NCBI RefSeq assembly: GCF_000755145.1
Contig: NZ_CP009228.1
Location: 2,589,694 to 2,653,693 of the forward strand
Direction of reading: 5' to 3'
Length of the DNA stretch: 64,000 nt
Origin: Treponema putidum
Lineage (GTDB): Bacteria; Spirochaetota; Spirochaetia; Treponematales; Treponemataceae
In this document: positions 48,901-58,100 of the stretch, piece after piece
How positions within the stretch are numbered: the first letter of the stretch is position 1
Layout of the letters: every line of letters starts with the position of its first letter
The notes under the pieces: generated by a model
Database searches by the model: none
The model's input: only the letters and a program-made list of their open reading frames with translations
Told to the model about the DNA's origin: nothing
Program-made: the position numbers and the translations under genes

Positions 48901-49347
48901 CGTTCCGTCAATGTACACTTCTCCTTCTTTTGCTGTGTAGTTTATGCGTCCCAGACCGTCGTGAATTACTTCTTTTGAAAATATGCGGGCATCTCCTGCG
49001 TCGCACGGCAAAAAAGTTTCCTCGACGTATACCCGATACGCCTGCGGTACTTTTTTGCCTAACTCCTTGTATCTGCTCCACCTATTTCCAAAAGTCCTGT
49101 CAGTAGGGTTGTTTAATAATAGTTTTGTTTTGGCGGACTGCTGCATTTTGTTTATTATTATCATGAAGAAAACAAAATGCAGCACCGCGCTTTTCAGGGC
49201 TCCGCTATCGCTTCGGTATCTTTCCGCAGAAATTACTGCGGAAAGATGTACAGCAAAAGCAATTTGTATAAATTGCTTTTGCTCCCTTACAATCGCTGTC
49301 CGAGGGAGAAAATTATTTAAATGCTGGCAATTATTTTTTATTTTCAT
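45928..49347 (-). CDS. Orphan Rhs/YD cassette, possible Ntox44-like tip
   Basis: 1139 residues: leader, fragment from VIHDGLGR, first-lineage YD repeats, core with a different spacer (SSGTDPSKLAGMGG), YVDPDG near residue 925. The tip (~205 residues) has FDIKTQYPGHEGFSYHGFLF, LREAGNILAGMNAALFG and QKGAGALHAKG. The FDIK... and AGN...G blocks weakly recall the polymorphic toxin 44 family, but I cannot confirm this. A small exported protein follows. Confidence 0.72.
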   Translation of the reverse strand: MKIKNNCQHLNNFLPRTAIVREQKQFIQIAFAVHLSAVISAERYRSDSGALKSAVLHFVFFMIIINKMQQSAKTKLLLNNPTDRTFGNRWSRYKELGKKVPQAYRVYVEETFLPCDAGDARIFSKEVIHDGLGRINYTAKEGEVYIDGTNDQTQTGWNISSVINYDKAGRKTEEGMPFFYVGNLEQELVNKNSYEALEAFYELNDFTTIRNGTKYEYDDIDRNILTVLPDGHTQKNEYSINSSLQITKAIDPLENISISKKDARGNIREVERLDKNNSLLTKARYEYSVLGEMLRAYDTNENLLSVTYDLLGRRTALESKDTGKKEWIYDDKGRLYAETDSVLKNKAAEIRYEYDGFDRIIKTDYPFSQDIEYKYGAPGQKGAGQVVYKKDETGETHYKYGELNEVIKETRTINRYEAVSSSETASFEYRSDYLGRMQSMKYPDGETITYTYDKGGQLKGVSGEKTTNKGSIKYSYVDKILYDEHAQRVYIKYGNGVETRYKYDEKRRWLDTIETKNNQTQDVFQKIKYSFDPVGNVLGYNNDASTYETSQSYTYDNLYQLISVEGTSNQYKGKKSFGATPVSIAKYKQTFSFDAIGNMKEKLSTTNIPGSQGNSYPKAELDYSLDYEYDPAYAHRLIHAGTRYYRYDANGNITAEKDGPFTDEEEFTFTYSYFENEDVYGADYGFGLDAPKETEQTNPQDLFAYRRNYTWNERNLLTKSSDRNFTVHYRYGDDGQRALKYTDEGRSETLYFNNFFTIHIPTQDQNNPQGLRVHKHIFVGNSRLVTAMTHTDNSGDNEEQKVKRYYYHSDHLGSAQFVTDWKGRQYEHIEYTPYGELWIEEVAAGLDKLPFRFTGKELDEETGLYYYGARYLDPKYSRWLSGDPALGEYIPSSGTDPSKLAGMGGVFNVVNLHVYHYAGNNPIKYVDPDGRSTWIDQDGLVRNVINDGDLNIYQWSGNGVYENIEGPLSKESVIDNENPWKVVGETLFWDAFISPDTNKPVGKLILGESIDAYIDDLHAKAESYGKDKTFRLSLPNKEFDIKTQYPGHEGFSYHGFLFHGKYVTLREAGNILAGMNAALFGMEFDDFQKGAGALHAKGLWGVGMYKVFGSVYGPAPKYGENDYQYTRSLYGYNIILRSK
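48973..49347 (-). repeat. Multi-hairpin leader element E13
   Basis: GGCAAAAAAGT-type inner stem; variable hairpin GCTGCATTTTGTTT/AAACAAAATGCAGC, perfect. Leader start (MKIKNNCQHLNNFL) differs from other copies and matches the remnant at 5822-5910. No GTTRRRY edge. Confidence 0.85.
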
Positions 49348-49385
49348 CTAAAAAATACTTTTTTCCTTCTATACCGTCATAACCT

Positions 49386-50276
49386 CTAATCGGAATCTTG
49401 TTCAACAATTAAATCATTATACCCTAATGCTGTATATTTTTCATACAGCATCTGCGGTGTACTCTGCAAAGTATTAAACCTACCTTTTTTTATACTATTG
49501 ATATGCTTCTCCGCTAAAATAATCCGTTTATCAATTGTTTTATATTTTTTTAAATATGCATCTATTTTCCGCTGTGTTATTGTACAAAATGTATTTAAAT
49601 CATCTTGGTCTAATAAATCATCGTTTATATAAAAATAATCAAATAATATCCATTCAATTATATTATAACCTTGATCTGCTTCTGTCACAGGGTACATATC
49701 AAATTGATTAAGATATGTAAATAATATCGGTATATTGGTTTCTAAATCTTCTGTAAGAATATTTGCGTAATCATACAAAAACAACCGCGGAAAATCACTA
49801 TTGTCATATCTATATTCTTCTAATATTTTTTGAATCTTGGTGTGAGCAGATAATTTACGAAAAGCTTCTTGTTCATCAAGATGTAAATGCCGATATATGC
49901 CATTCGAATAATCATATATCCACCTCGTATCACTTATTGTAAAAGATAAATGCAATTCCTTAAGTTTATTAAAAAAATCGGCTTCAATATTAAACAACCA
50001 CAACTCTTGTATTTTTGTATTATATATAAACCACTTTAAATCTTTCTCATCGCAAAAGCCATATATATATCCTCTTTTTACAATCCAGTCCACGACCCCC
50101 TTTACAATACAACCTCTATCTTGTCCATATAAGTCACAACTATCTAACAAAAAATTTTGATGCACCTCATATCCAGGGGCAATTTTAGCTGTTAAAAAAA
50201 ATATTTCAACCAAATGAATTGCCATCATAGCAAAAGTAATTACTAGGAGACAAATCACAATCTGTTTTTTTGTCAT
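49386..50276 (-). CDS. Intact membrane-anchored immunity protein of the 50.3 kb tip
   Basis: 296 residues from MTKKQIVICLLVIT, whose ATG follows GGAG at eight bases and overlaps the toxin end; an ATG five codons upstream is also in frame. One N-terminal helix, a cysteine pair in CDLYGQDRGC, then a helical soluble domain (LFLYDYANILTEDLETNI, KIDAYLKKYKTID). The copy at 5954-6843 is frameshifted, so this is probably the working immunity gene for both near-identical tips. No recognised family. Confidence 0.75.
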   Translation of the reverse strand: MTKKQIVICLLVITFAMMAIHLVEIFFLTAKIAPGYEVHQNFLLDSCDLYGQDRGCIVKGVVDWIVKRGYIYGFCDEKDLKWFIYNTKIQELWLFNIEADFFNKLKELHLSFTISDTRWIYDYSNGIYRHLHLDEQEAFRKLSAHTKIQKILEEYRYDNSDFPRLFLYDYANILTEDLETNIPILFTYLNQFDMYPVTEADQGYNIIEWILFDYFYINDDLLDQDDLNTFCTITQRKIDAYLKKYKTIDKRIILAEKHINSIKKGRFNTLQSTPQMLYEKYTALGYNDLIVEQDSD

Positions 50277-50277
50277 C

Positions 50278-53200
50278 CTAGTAATCTCCATTAATTTTTA
50301 CAGTCCAAGTTTCAGTTATTTTATACGGTTTTCCATCGGGATTAAATTCTCCTGTTGTAACATTAAATGTATCGTATGGGTCAGTAAATGTATCATGGAA
50401 TGAATAAGTAATTGTTCCTTCAATATGCGTTGTTCCATTCTCATTTTTTGTAACAGTACCATCGAATTGACCGCTAACCGTTGCTCCTCCTATAGCAAAT
50501 ACAACCGACCCAAAATCATAAGTTCTTTTAAATTTTTCATCGGCTCCCCCACTCTTTAACTGATTAATAAATCTTGATTGAACACTACCCTTATTTTTTG
50601 TAAGTGCAGGATTCGATGCAACAGCTTTTTGAATCTTACTTGATAAACCAACTTGAGATAACGTAACATTTCTACCTCTTCCTGATTTATATAAATCATA
50701 TAGGTCTGTTGATGAGAATTCTTTGGTATTGCCATTTGCTATTTGCTGATATAATTTGTCACCTTTATTTGAACTTGCAACATGATGCACGCCAATCATT
50801 AATAATAAAGCATTTACACCCCAAACAACAACAGCAGTAACTACTACAGCAGATTCCCCATCCGGATCTATATATTTGACGGGATTATTTCCCGCGTAAT
50901 GATACACATGCAAATTGACGGTATTAAACACCCCGCCCATTCCGGGTAAGTTTTCATTATGTTTCTTAGCATCATCGTCAATGGGTGCTTTTGGTATGTA
51001 ATCATTTAACGCAGGATCTCCCGATAGCCATCTACTGTATTTAGGATCCAAGTATCTGGCCCCATAGTAGTAAAATCCAGTCTCTTCATCCAGCTCTTTC
51101 CCTGTAAACCTAAAGGGAAGTTTATCTAAGCCTGCAGCAACTTCTTCTATCCACAATTCGCCGTAAGGTGTGTATTCGATGTGCTCGTACTGTCTGCCTT
51201 TCCAGTCTGTTACGAACTGTGCACTGCCTAAGTGATCACTGTGGTAGTAGTACCGCTTTGCTTTTTGTTCTTCATTGTCTCCATTGTTATCGGTATGCGT
51301 CATCGCGGTTACAAGGCGGCTGTTACCTACAAAGATATGCTTATGCACCCGTAGTCCTTGCGGGTTATTTTGGTCTTGTGTCGGGATATGTATCGTAAAG
51401 AAATTATTGAAGTATAAGGTTTCGCTTCGGCCTTCGTCTGTATATTTAAGGGCCCGCTGTCCGTCGTCTCCATAGCGGTAGTGTACGGTAAAGTTGCGGT
51501 CGCTTGATTTAGTGAGTAAATTCCTTTCATTCCAGGTATAATTTCTTCTATACGCAAAGAGGTCTTGCGGGTTTGTCTGCTCGGTTTCTTTCGGAGCGTC
51601 AAGGCCGAAGCCGTAATCGGTGCCGTAGACGTCTTCATTTTCAAAATAGGAGTAGGTAAATGCAAACTCTTCTTCATCTGTGAATGGTCCGTCTTTTTCC
51701 GCCGTTATGTTGCCGTTCGCGTCGTATCGATAGTAGCGGTTTCCGGCTCTTATTAACCTGTGTGCATAGGCAGGGTCATACTCGTATTGAAGCGAGTAGT
51801 CAAGTTCAGCTTTTGGATAAGAGTTCCCTTGTGAACCGGGTATGTTGGTAGTACTTAGCTTATTGGTCATGTTGCCTATGGCGTCAAAGGCAAAGGTTTG
51901 TCTATACTTTGCAATGCTTACAGGTGTCATACCGAAGCTCTTTTTACCCTTGTATTGGTTGCTTGTTCCTTCTACACCTATAAGCTGATACAAGTTGTCA
52001 TAAGAATATGTTTGTTGTGTTTCGTAGGTAGTTGCATCATTTGCATAGCCTAATACGTTTCCGACCGCATCAAAATTATATTTTATTTTTTGAAAGACGT
52101 CTTGGGTTTGGTTATTTTTGGTTTCTATCGAGTCAAGCCATCTTCTTTTTTCATCGTACTTGTATCTTGTTTCTACGCCGTTTCCGTATTTTATGTAGAC
52201 TCTTTGCGCGTGTTCATCATAAATGATTTTATCTACGTAAGAGTATTCGGCCGTTCCTTTTGACGAGGTCTTTACGCCGCTCACTCCCTTGAGCTGTCCG
52301 CCTTTATCGTAGGTGTAGGTTATGGTTTCTCCGTCGGGGTATTTCATACTTTGCATTCTGCCGAGGTAGTCCGAGCGGTATTCAAAGCTTGCAGTTTCAG
52401 GATTAGTTCCCGCTCCATAGCGGTTTATCGTTCTTGTTTCTTTTATTACTTCATTTAAAGAGCCGTACTTATATCTTGTTTCTCCCGTCTCATCTTTTTT
52501 GTAGACTATTTGTCCCGCTCCATTTTGTCCCGGCGCTCCGTATTTATATTCTATGTCCCGGCTAAAAGGATAGTCTGTCTTTATGATTCTGTCTAGTCCG
52601 TCGTATTCATATCTTATTTCGGCAGCTTTGTTTTTTAATACCGAATCCGTTTCTGCTTGCAATCTTCCCTTTTCGTCGTAGATCCATTCTTTTTTTCCTG
52701 TGTCCTTGCTTTCAAGCGCCGTTCTTCTTCCAAGTAGGTCATACGTTACCGATAAAAGGTTTTCGTTTGCGTCGTATGCTCGCAGCATTTCTCCGAGAAC
52801 AGAATATTCGTATCGGGCTTTTGTAAGGAGGTTATTGTTTTTATCAAGCCGCTCTACTTCTTTTATGTTTCCTCTCGCGTCTTTTTTACTTATGCTTATG
52901 TTTTCTAACGGGTCTATTGCCTTTGTTATGTGTAAAGCCGCCTCTATTGAATATTCATTCTTTTGTGTGTAGTCGTCTGGAAGCGTGGTTAGAATGTTCC
53001 TATCTATATCGTCATATTCGTATGTTGTTCCGTTTCTTATCGTTGTAAAATTATTTAATTCATAAAACTGTTCTATTGCCTGATACGATAAGGCGTTTTT
53101 TAAATCGCTTTCTAAGTTCCCTCCGTAAAAGAAGGGCATTCCTTCTTCCGTCTTTCGTCCGGCCTTGTCGTAGTTGATTACACTTGAGATGTTCCAGCCC

Positions 53201-54528
53201 GTTTGGGTTGTGTTCTCTGTTCCGTCGATGTACACTTCTCCTTCTTTTGCTGTGTAGCTTATGCGCCCTAACCCATCGTGGGTTACTATTGTTTTCATTA
53301 CACCGCTGTCTTTTGCTTCGGTGCTTATTTTGTTTTCGGTTACGGTGTACCAAAAGGAATCGGCCGGCGTGTGATATTCGTATCGTGCATAAGGGGTTTC
53401 TCCGGCTTTGATTATTTTTCCGTTGTTTTTATCTCTTTCATAATCGTAGGGACTTCTCACCTCGGTTACTCTTCCAAAGTTGTCATATTTATAACTCATG
53501 GTGTTGTTTGCGGCATCGGTTTCTTTTAGCTTTACGCCTAAGACGCTGTCCCATTCTATTTCGCTTATGTAAGGCGCTTCCCCTTTAGAGCTTATTTCTT
53601 TTATTTCAATCGGGTATATACCGTCAAGGTATTTGTATTCACTTCGCTTTCCTGTCGGGCCTGTTAGCGCTTTTATGTTTCCTTCATCCGTCCATTCTAT
53701 GCGGTGTAATAGATACGCCGACTGTGTTGTGTATTGTTTTAGTTCTATTAAAGCACCGGTTCTACTGTCGTATGCTCCTTCTCTTTTTCGTAAGAGCGTT
53801 CCGGTCTTTCCGTGTAGGACTTGTATTTTTTCAGGGTGTGCTTTAAAGTATTGTCCTTCACTTCCGCCTTTCCAGTAATTTATTTCTGCTATTATGTCGT
53901 CGTTTGTGTTTGTTACGTCTCCCTTATCATAGAGTTTTGTTACGTTGCCGTATTTGTCGTATTCATATTCGCTTTCGGTTTTTATTTCACTGTACCCTTC
54001 CCGTACGGTGTTTACTTCTTTTTTTATTCTCGCATGCGGAGCTGTGTCTATCTCATATTCTTTTATTGAGTATACTCGGTTTCCGTTTTTTACCGTCTCT
54101 TTTGAAAATATGCGGGCAATTACTGCGTCGCACGGCAAAAAAGTTTCCTCGACGTATACCCGATACGCCTGCGGTACTTTTTTGCCTAACTCCTTGTACT
54201 TACCTCGCCTATTTTCAAAAGCCATTGTTTTTCCGCTTCCTACCGTAAGCGGAAAAACCTCCGATAAGTTGTTTTTATTTAATAATAACTTTCTTTTGGC
54301 GGACTGCTGACACTTGTGTACTATCATAATTATGTAAAAGTACACAAGTGTCAGCACCGCGCTTTCCGCTCCAATCTTTTTGCTGCATGGGCTTTTTTCA
54401 GGCGGTGTTTTTACGCTGATGCTCCAAAAACCGCATTTGCTTAAACACACCGCAAAAAGGATTTCCGCTTCAATCGCTGTCCGAGAGAGATAGTTAGATT
54501 GTGAATAAATACAAAGTTTTGTTTTCAT
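50278..54528 (-). CDS. Orphan Rhs/YD cassette with membrane-helix tip
   Basis: 1416 residues: leader, fragment beginning at KNGNRVYSIKEYEID (well upstream of the usual VIHDGLGR point), full first-lineage YD shell, core, YIDPDG near residue 1220. The tip ESAVVVTAVVVWGVNALLL to TVKINGDY differs from that at 6845 by only a few residues (E/K after DEKF, E/K near the end). Unknown activity. Immunity gene overlaps the stop. Confidence 0.85.
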   Translation of the reverse strand: MKTKLCIYSQSNYLSRTAIEAEILFAVCLSKCGFWSISVKTPPEKSPCSKKIGAESAVLTLVYFYIIMIVHKCQQSAKRKLLLNKNNLSEVFPLTVGSGKTMAFENRRGKYKELGKKVPQAYRVYVEETFLPCDAVIARIFSKETVKNGNRVYSIKEYEIDTAPHARIKKEVNTVREGYSEIKTESEYEYDKYGNVTKLYDKGDVTNTNDDIIAEINYWKGGSEGQYFKAHPEKIQVLHGKTGTLLRKREGAYDSRTGALIELKQYTTQSAYLLHRIEWTDEGNIKALTGPTGKRSEYKYLDGIYPIEIKEISSKGEAPYISEIEWDSVLGVKLKETDAANNTMSYKYDNFGRVTEVRSPYDYERDKNNGKIIKAGETPYARYEYHTPADSFWYTVTENKISTEAKDSGVMKTIVTHDGLGRISYTAKEGEVYIDGTENTTQTGWNISSVINYDKAGRKTEEGMPFFYGGNLESDLKNALSYQAIEQFYELNNFTTIRNGTTYEYDDIDRNILTTLPDDYTQKNEYSIEAALHITKAIDPLENISISKKDARGNIKEVERLDKNNNLLTKARYEYSVLGEMLRAYDANENLLSVTYDLLGRRTALESKDTGKKEWIYDEKGRLQAETDSVLKNKAAEIRYEYDGLDRIIKTDYPFSRDIEYKYGAPGQNGAGQIVYKKDETGETRYKYGSLNEVIKETRTINRYGAGTNPETASFEYRSDYLGRMQSMKYPDGETITYTYDKGGQLKGVSGVKTSSKGTAEYSYVDKIIYDEHAQRVYIKYGNGVETRYKYDEKRRWLDSIETKNNQTQDVFQKIKYNFDAVGNVLGYANDATTYETQQTYSYDNLYQLIGVEGTSNQYKGKKSFGMTPVSIAKYRQTFAFDAIGNMTNKLSTTNIPGSQGNSYPKAELDYSLQYEYDPAYAHRLIRAGNRYYRYDANGNITAEKDGPFTDEEEFAFTYSYFENEDVYGTDYGFGLDAPKETEQTNPQDLFAYRRNYTWNERNLLTKSSDRNFTVHYRYGDDGQRALKYTDEGRSETLYFNNFFTIHIPTQDQNNPQGLRVHKHIFVGNSRLVTAMTHTDNNGDNEEQKAKRYYYHSDHLGSAQFVTDWKGRQYEHIEYTPYGELWIEEVAAGLDKLPFRFTGKELDEETGFYYYGARYLDPKYSRWLSGDPALNDYIPKAPIDDDAKKHNENLPGMGGVFNTVNLHVYHYAGNNPVKYIDPDGESAVVVTAVVVWGVNALLLMIGVHHVASSNKGDKLYQQIANGNTKEFSSTDLYDLYKSGRGRNVTLSQVGLSSKIQKAVASNPALTKNKGSVQSRFINQLKSGGADEKFKRTYDFGSVVFAIGGATVSGQFDGTVTKNENGTTHIEGTITYSFHDTFTDPYDTFNVTTGEFNPDGKPYKITETWTVKINGDY
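54100..54528 (-). repeat. Multi-hairpin leader element E14
   Basis: Closest to E3 in its distal module (GCGGTGTTTTT/AAAAACCGC), but with the E1-type variable hairpin GCTGACACTTGTGTACT/AGTACACAAGTGTCAGC. Edge GTTAGAT. The ATG comes three bases after the upstream stop codon. It separates the parental toxin unit from the archive. Confidence 0.85.
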
Positions 54529-54531
54529 ATA

Positions 54532-55170
54532 TTACTTTTTCTTTTCTTTCATTTTTTTTTGGACATATTCCTTTTCTCCCTTATTCAAAGCTTCAAATGA
54601 ATCATAAACTCGACCATCTTTCGCGTATGGAGTTACCGCAACTACATAATTACCGGCAAGAGGCCTGTGTTTTATAAGAGGTCCTGAAAGTTTTATAATA
54701 TGTAAAGGAAGAGTTCTATTTCTGTACTCAACTAAAGGTGTAACATAACTCATTGTTAATGTTTCAATATCTAAGAAATAAAGTTCAAAACATACATCAA
54801 TCGTTGCATTATTAGCTACTTCTCCTATATACCTTGTATTCAGCTTGTAATTATTATGAGATATTTTTATAATTTCCAACACTTTATACTTGTCAATCAT
54901 ATCCAATACATATAAAAATTCATCATCATAAATATCAATTTGAATAGAAGTTCTAAATGTATCCGTAATACCAAGACCCCAAGAAAATTTACTCTCTACC
55001 CAAAATAAAAAACCTTCACGGTCTTTTTCCATATATATCCCTAAAATATTTCTAATATCATATTCTGAAACATTGTAATTATTTGCATAGTTTATATATG
55101 AAAAATTTTCACAATATACAGTAAAAACAATAAAACATATAAACAAAAAACTTACAATATTTTTTTTCAT
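54532..55170 (-). CDS. Exported probable immunity protein of the full-length toxin
   Basis: 212 residues with a signal peptide (KKNIVSFLFICFIVFTVYC) and a soluble domain. The ATGA overlap with the toxin stop couples translation of the two. The mature part (YMEKDREGFLFWVESKFSWG, PLVEYRNRTLPLHIIKLSGP, basic end KKMKEKKK) matches no family I know and is not of the YD-like lipoprotein type that follows the other C39-like tips. Exported location fits a peptidase acting outside the cytoplasm. Confidence 0.72.
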   Translation of the reverse strand: MKKNIVSFLFICFIVFTVYCENFSYINYANNYNVSEYDIRNILGIYMEKDREGFLFWVESKFSWGLGITDTFRTSIQIDIYDDEFLYVLDMIDKYKVLEIIKISHNNYKLNTRYIGEVANNATIDVCFELYFLDIETLTMSYVTPLVEYRNRTLPLHIIKLSGPLIKHRPLAGNYVVAVTPYAKDGRVYDSFEALNKGEKEYVQKKMKEKKK

Positions 55171-58100
55171 TCTTGAATCTCCTTTGGTTGAAACTGGAAA
55201 TATTTAATATCATCTATTTGGGTTATGGTATCCTCGCCTAATGGATCCCATAATAATTTCCCTTCTGCATCACCTTCTCCAAAATGGCTATATCCATAAC
55301 TATTATTATTAGTTTTTACAACAGAAGCATCAGCACCCTCTTTAGATTCTAATACTAATGCCCTTTCATCACTTCCTAATATATCTAATGCATAATTGAT
55401 TATAGCTACAGAATCCATCACATAGTATTCCTTATCTTTTTCCATACCAATAATCTTATTTTCAATAAGATAACCAATTCCTGTAGTTACTTGTTCAGGT
55501 GTCATATTTTTTCCAACTCTAGTTTGTGCTACACCAAATAAAGCCATTACATAACATGGACCATATTGAGGGATATTATTTGTTCCCATGATAACTCTAT
55601 TTTCAAGTAAATCTTGATCAGCAGAAGGTTTATTATTAGATTGATTCAAATTTTGCATTTTGAAGTACCAATCTAATGTACCTCCAGTATATTGATTACC
55701 AGCGATATGATCTTCTCCCGTAGGATCTATATACTTAACCGGGTTATTTCCGCCATAATGGTATACATTAAAGTTTATCGTATTATATATACCACCTTCA
55801 CCAACAGAAGAGCATGCCATGTAGTCATTTAACGCCGGATCCCCACTCAACCATCTTGAATACTTCGGATCAAGATACCGTGCTCCATAATAATACAGCC
55901 CCGTTTCTTCATCCAGCTCTTTCCCCGTAAACCTAAACGGCAGTTTGTCTATTCCCGGTGCAGTTTCTTCTATCCAGAGCTCGCCGTATGGTGTGTACTC
56001 TATATGTTCGTACTGTCTGCCTTTCCAGTCGGTTACAAATTGTGCACTGCCGAGGTGATCTGAGTGGTAATAATACCGCTTTGCTTTTTGCTCTTCGTTG
56101 TCGCCACTGTTATCGGTATGTGTCATTGCCGTTACAAGGCGGCTGTTACCTACAAAGATATGCTTGTGCACTCGTAAGCCTTGCGGGTTATTTTGGTCTT
56201 GCGTTGGTATGTGTATTGTAAAGAAATTATTGAAGTATAAGGTTTCGCTTCGGCCTTCATCGGTATACTTAAGTGCTCTTTGGCCGTCTTCGCCGTAGCG
56301 GTAGTGCACGGTAAAGTTGCGGTCACTTGATTTTGTTAATAAGTTACGCTCGTTCCAGGTGTAGTTGCGCCTGTAAGCAAATAGGTCTTGCGGGTTTGCC
56401 TGCTCGGTTTCTTTGGGGGCGTCAAGGCCGAAGCCGTAATCGGTGCCGTAGACATCTTCATTTTCAAAATATGAGTATGTAAAGGTAAATTCTTCTTCAT
56501 CTGTGAATGGTCCGTCTTTTTCTGCCGTTATGTTGCCGTTGGCGTCGTAGCGGTAATAGCGGGTGCCTGCATGAATTAAACGGTGTGCATAGGCAGGGTC
56601 GTACTCGTATTGAAGCGAGTAGTCAAGCTCTGCTTTGGGATAAGAGTTCCCTTGGGAACCGGGTATGTTGGTAGTACTTAGCTTATTGGTCATGTTGCCT
56701 ATGGCGTCAAAGGCAAAGGTTTGTTTATATTTTGCAATGCTTACGGGTGTCATGCCGAAGCTTTTTTTACCCTTGTATTGGTTGCTTGTTCCTTCTACGC
56801 TTATCAGCTGGTACAGGTTATCATAAGAATATGTTTGTTGTGTTTCGTAGGTAGTTGCGTCGTTATTATAACCGAGGACATTTCCGACCGCATCAAAATT
56901 ATATTTTATCTTTTGAAAAATGTCTTGGGTTTGTACGTTTTTGGTTTCTATTGTATCAAGCCATCTTCGTTTTTCATCATATTTGTACCGTGTTTCTACG
57001 CCGTTTCCATACTTTATATATACTCTTTGTGCGTGTTCATCATACAGTATTTTGTTTACATAAGAATATTCTGCCGTTCCTTTTGATGAGGTTTTTACAC
57101 CGCTCACTCCCTTTAATTGTCCGCCTTTATCATAGGTGTAGGTTATGGTTTCTTCGTCAGGGTATTTCATACTCTGCATTCGGCCAAGGTAGTCCGAGCG
57201 GTATTCAAAAGAGGCGGTTTCAGGATTGCTTCCAGCTCCATAGCGGTTTATTGTTCTACTCTCTTTTATTACCTCGTTTAATTCACCGTACTTGTATCTT
57301 GTTTCTCCCGTTTCATCTTTTTTATAGACTATTTGTCCCGCTCCTTTTTGTCCGGGCGCTCCGTATGTGTATTCTATGTCTTGGCTAAAAGGATAATCTG
57401 TCTTTACTATGCGGTCAAAGCCGTCGTATTCGTACCGTATTTCGGCAGCTTTGTTTTTTAATACCGAATCCGTTTCTGCGTAAAGCCTTCCTTTCTCATC
57501 GTATATCCATTCTTTTTTGCCGGTGTCCTTGCTTTCTATCGATGTTCTTCTTCCAAGTAGGTCATACGTTACCGATAAAAGGTTTTCGTTTGCGTCGTAT
57601 GCTCGCAGCATTTCTCCTAATACAGAGTATTCATATCGGGCTTTGGTTAATAAACTATTGTTTTTATCAAGCCGTTCTACTTCCCGTATGTTTCCCCGTG
57701 CGTCTTTTTTACTTATGCTTATGTTCTCTAACGGGTCTATTGCCTTTGTTATTTGAAGCGAAGAGTTTATCGAGTATTCGTTTTTTTGTGTGTGCCCGTC
57801 TGGTAAAACCGTTAATATGTTTCGGTCTATATCGTCATACTCATATTTTGTTCCGTTTCTTATCGTTGTAAAATCGTTAAGCTCATAAAACTGTTCTACT
57901 GCCTGATACGATAATGCGTTTTTTAAATCGCTTTCTAAGTTCCCTCCGTAAAAGAAGGGCATTCCTTCTTCCGTCTTTCGTCCTGCCTTGTCGTAGTATA
58001 TTGCACTTGAGATGTTCCAGCCCGTTTGGGTTTGGTCGTTCGTTCCGTCGATGTACACTTCTCCTTCTTTGGCTGTGTAGTTTATGCGTCCCAGACCGTC

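Noticed and set aside
1501..54528. CRISPR array
   Set aside because: Repeats are 0.35-0.48 kb, lie 2-5 kb apart and contain coding fusions; there are no short regular spacers and no cas genes.
54100..54528. GTTTTTCCGCTT stem as a rho-independent terminator
   Set aside because: No T run follows the stem in the direction of transcription, and it sits within an open reading frame.
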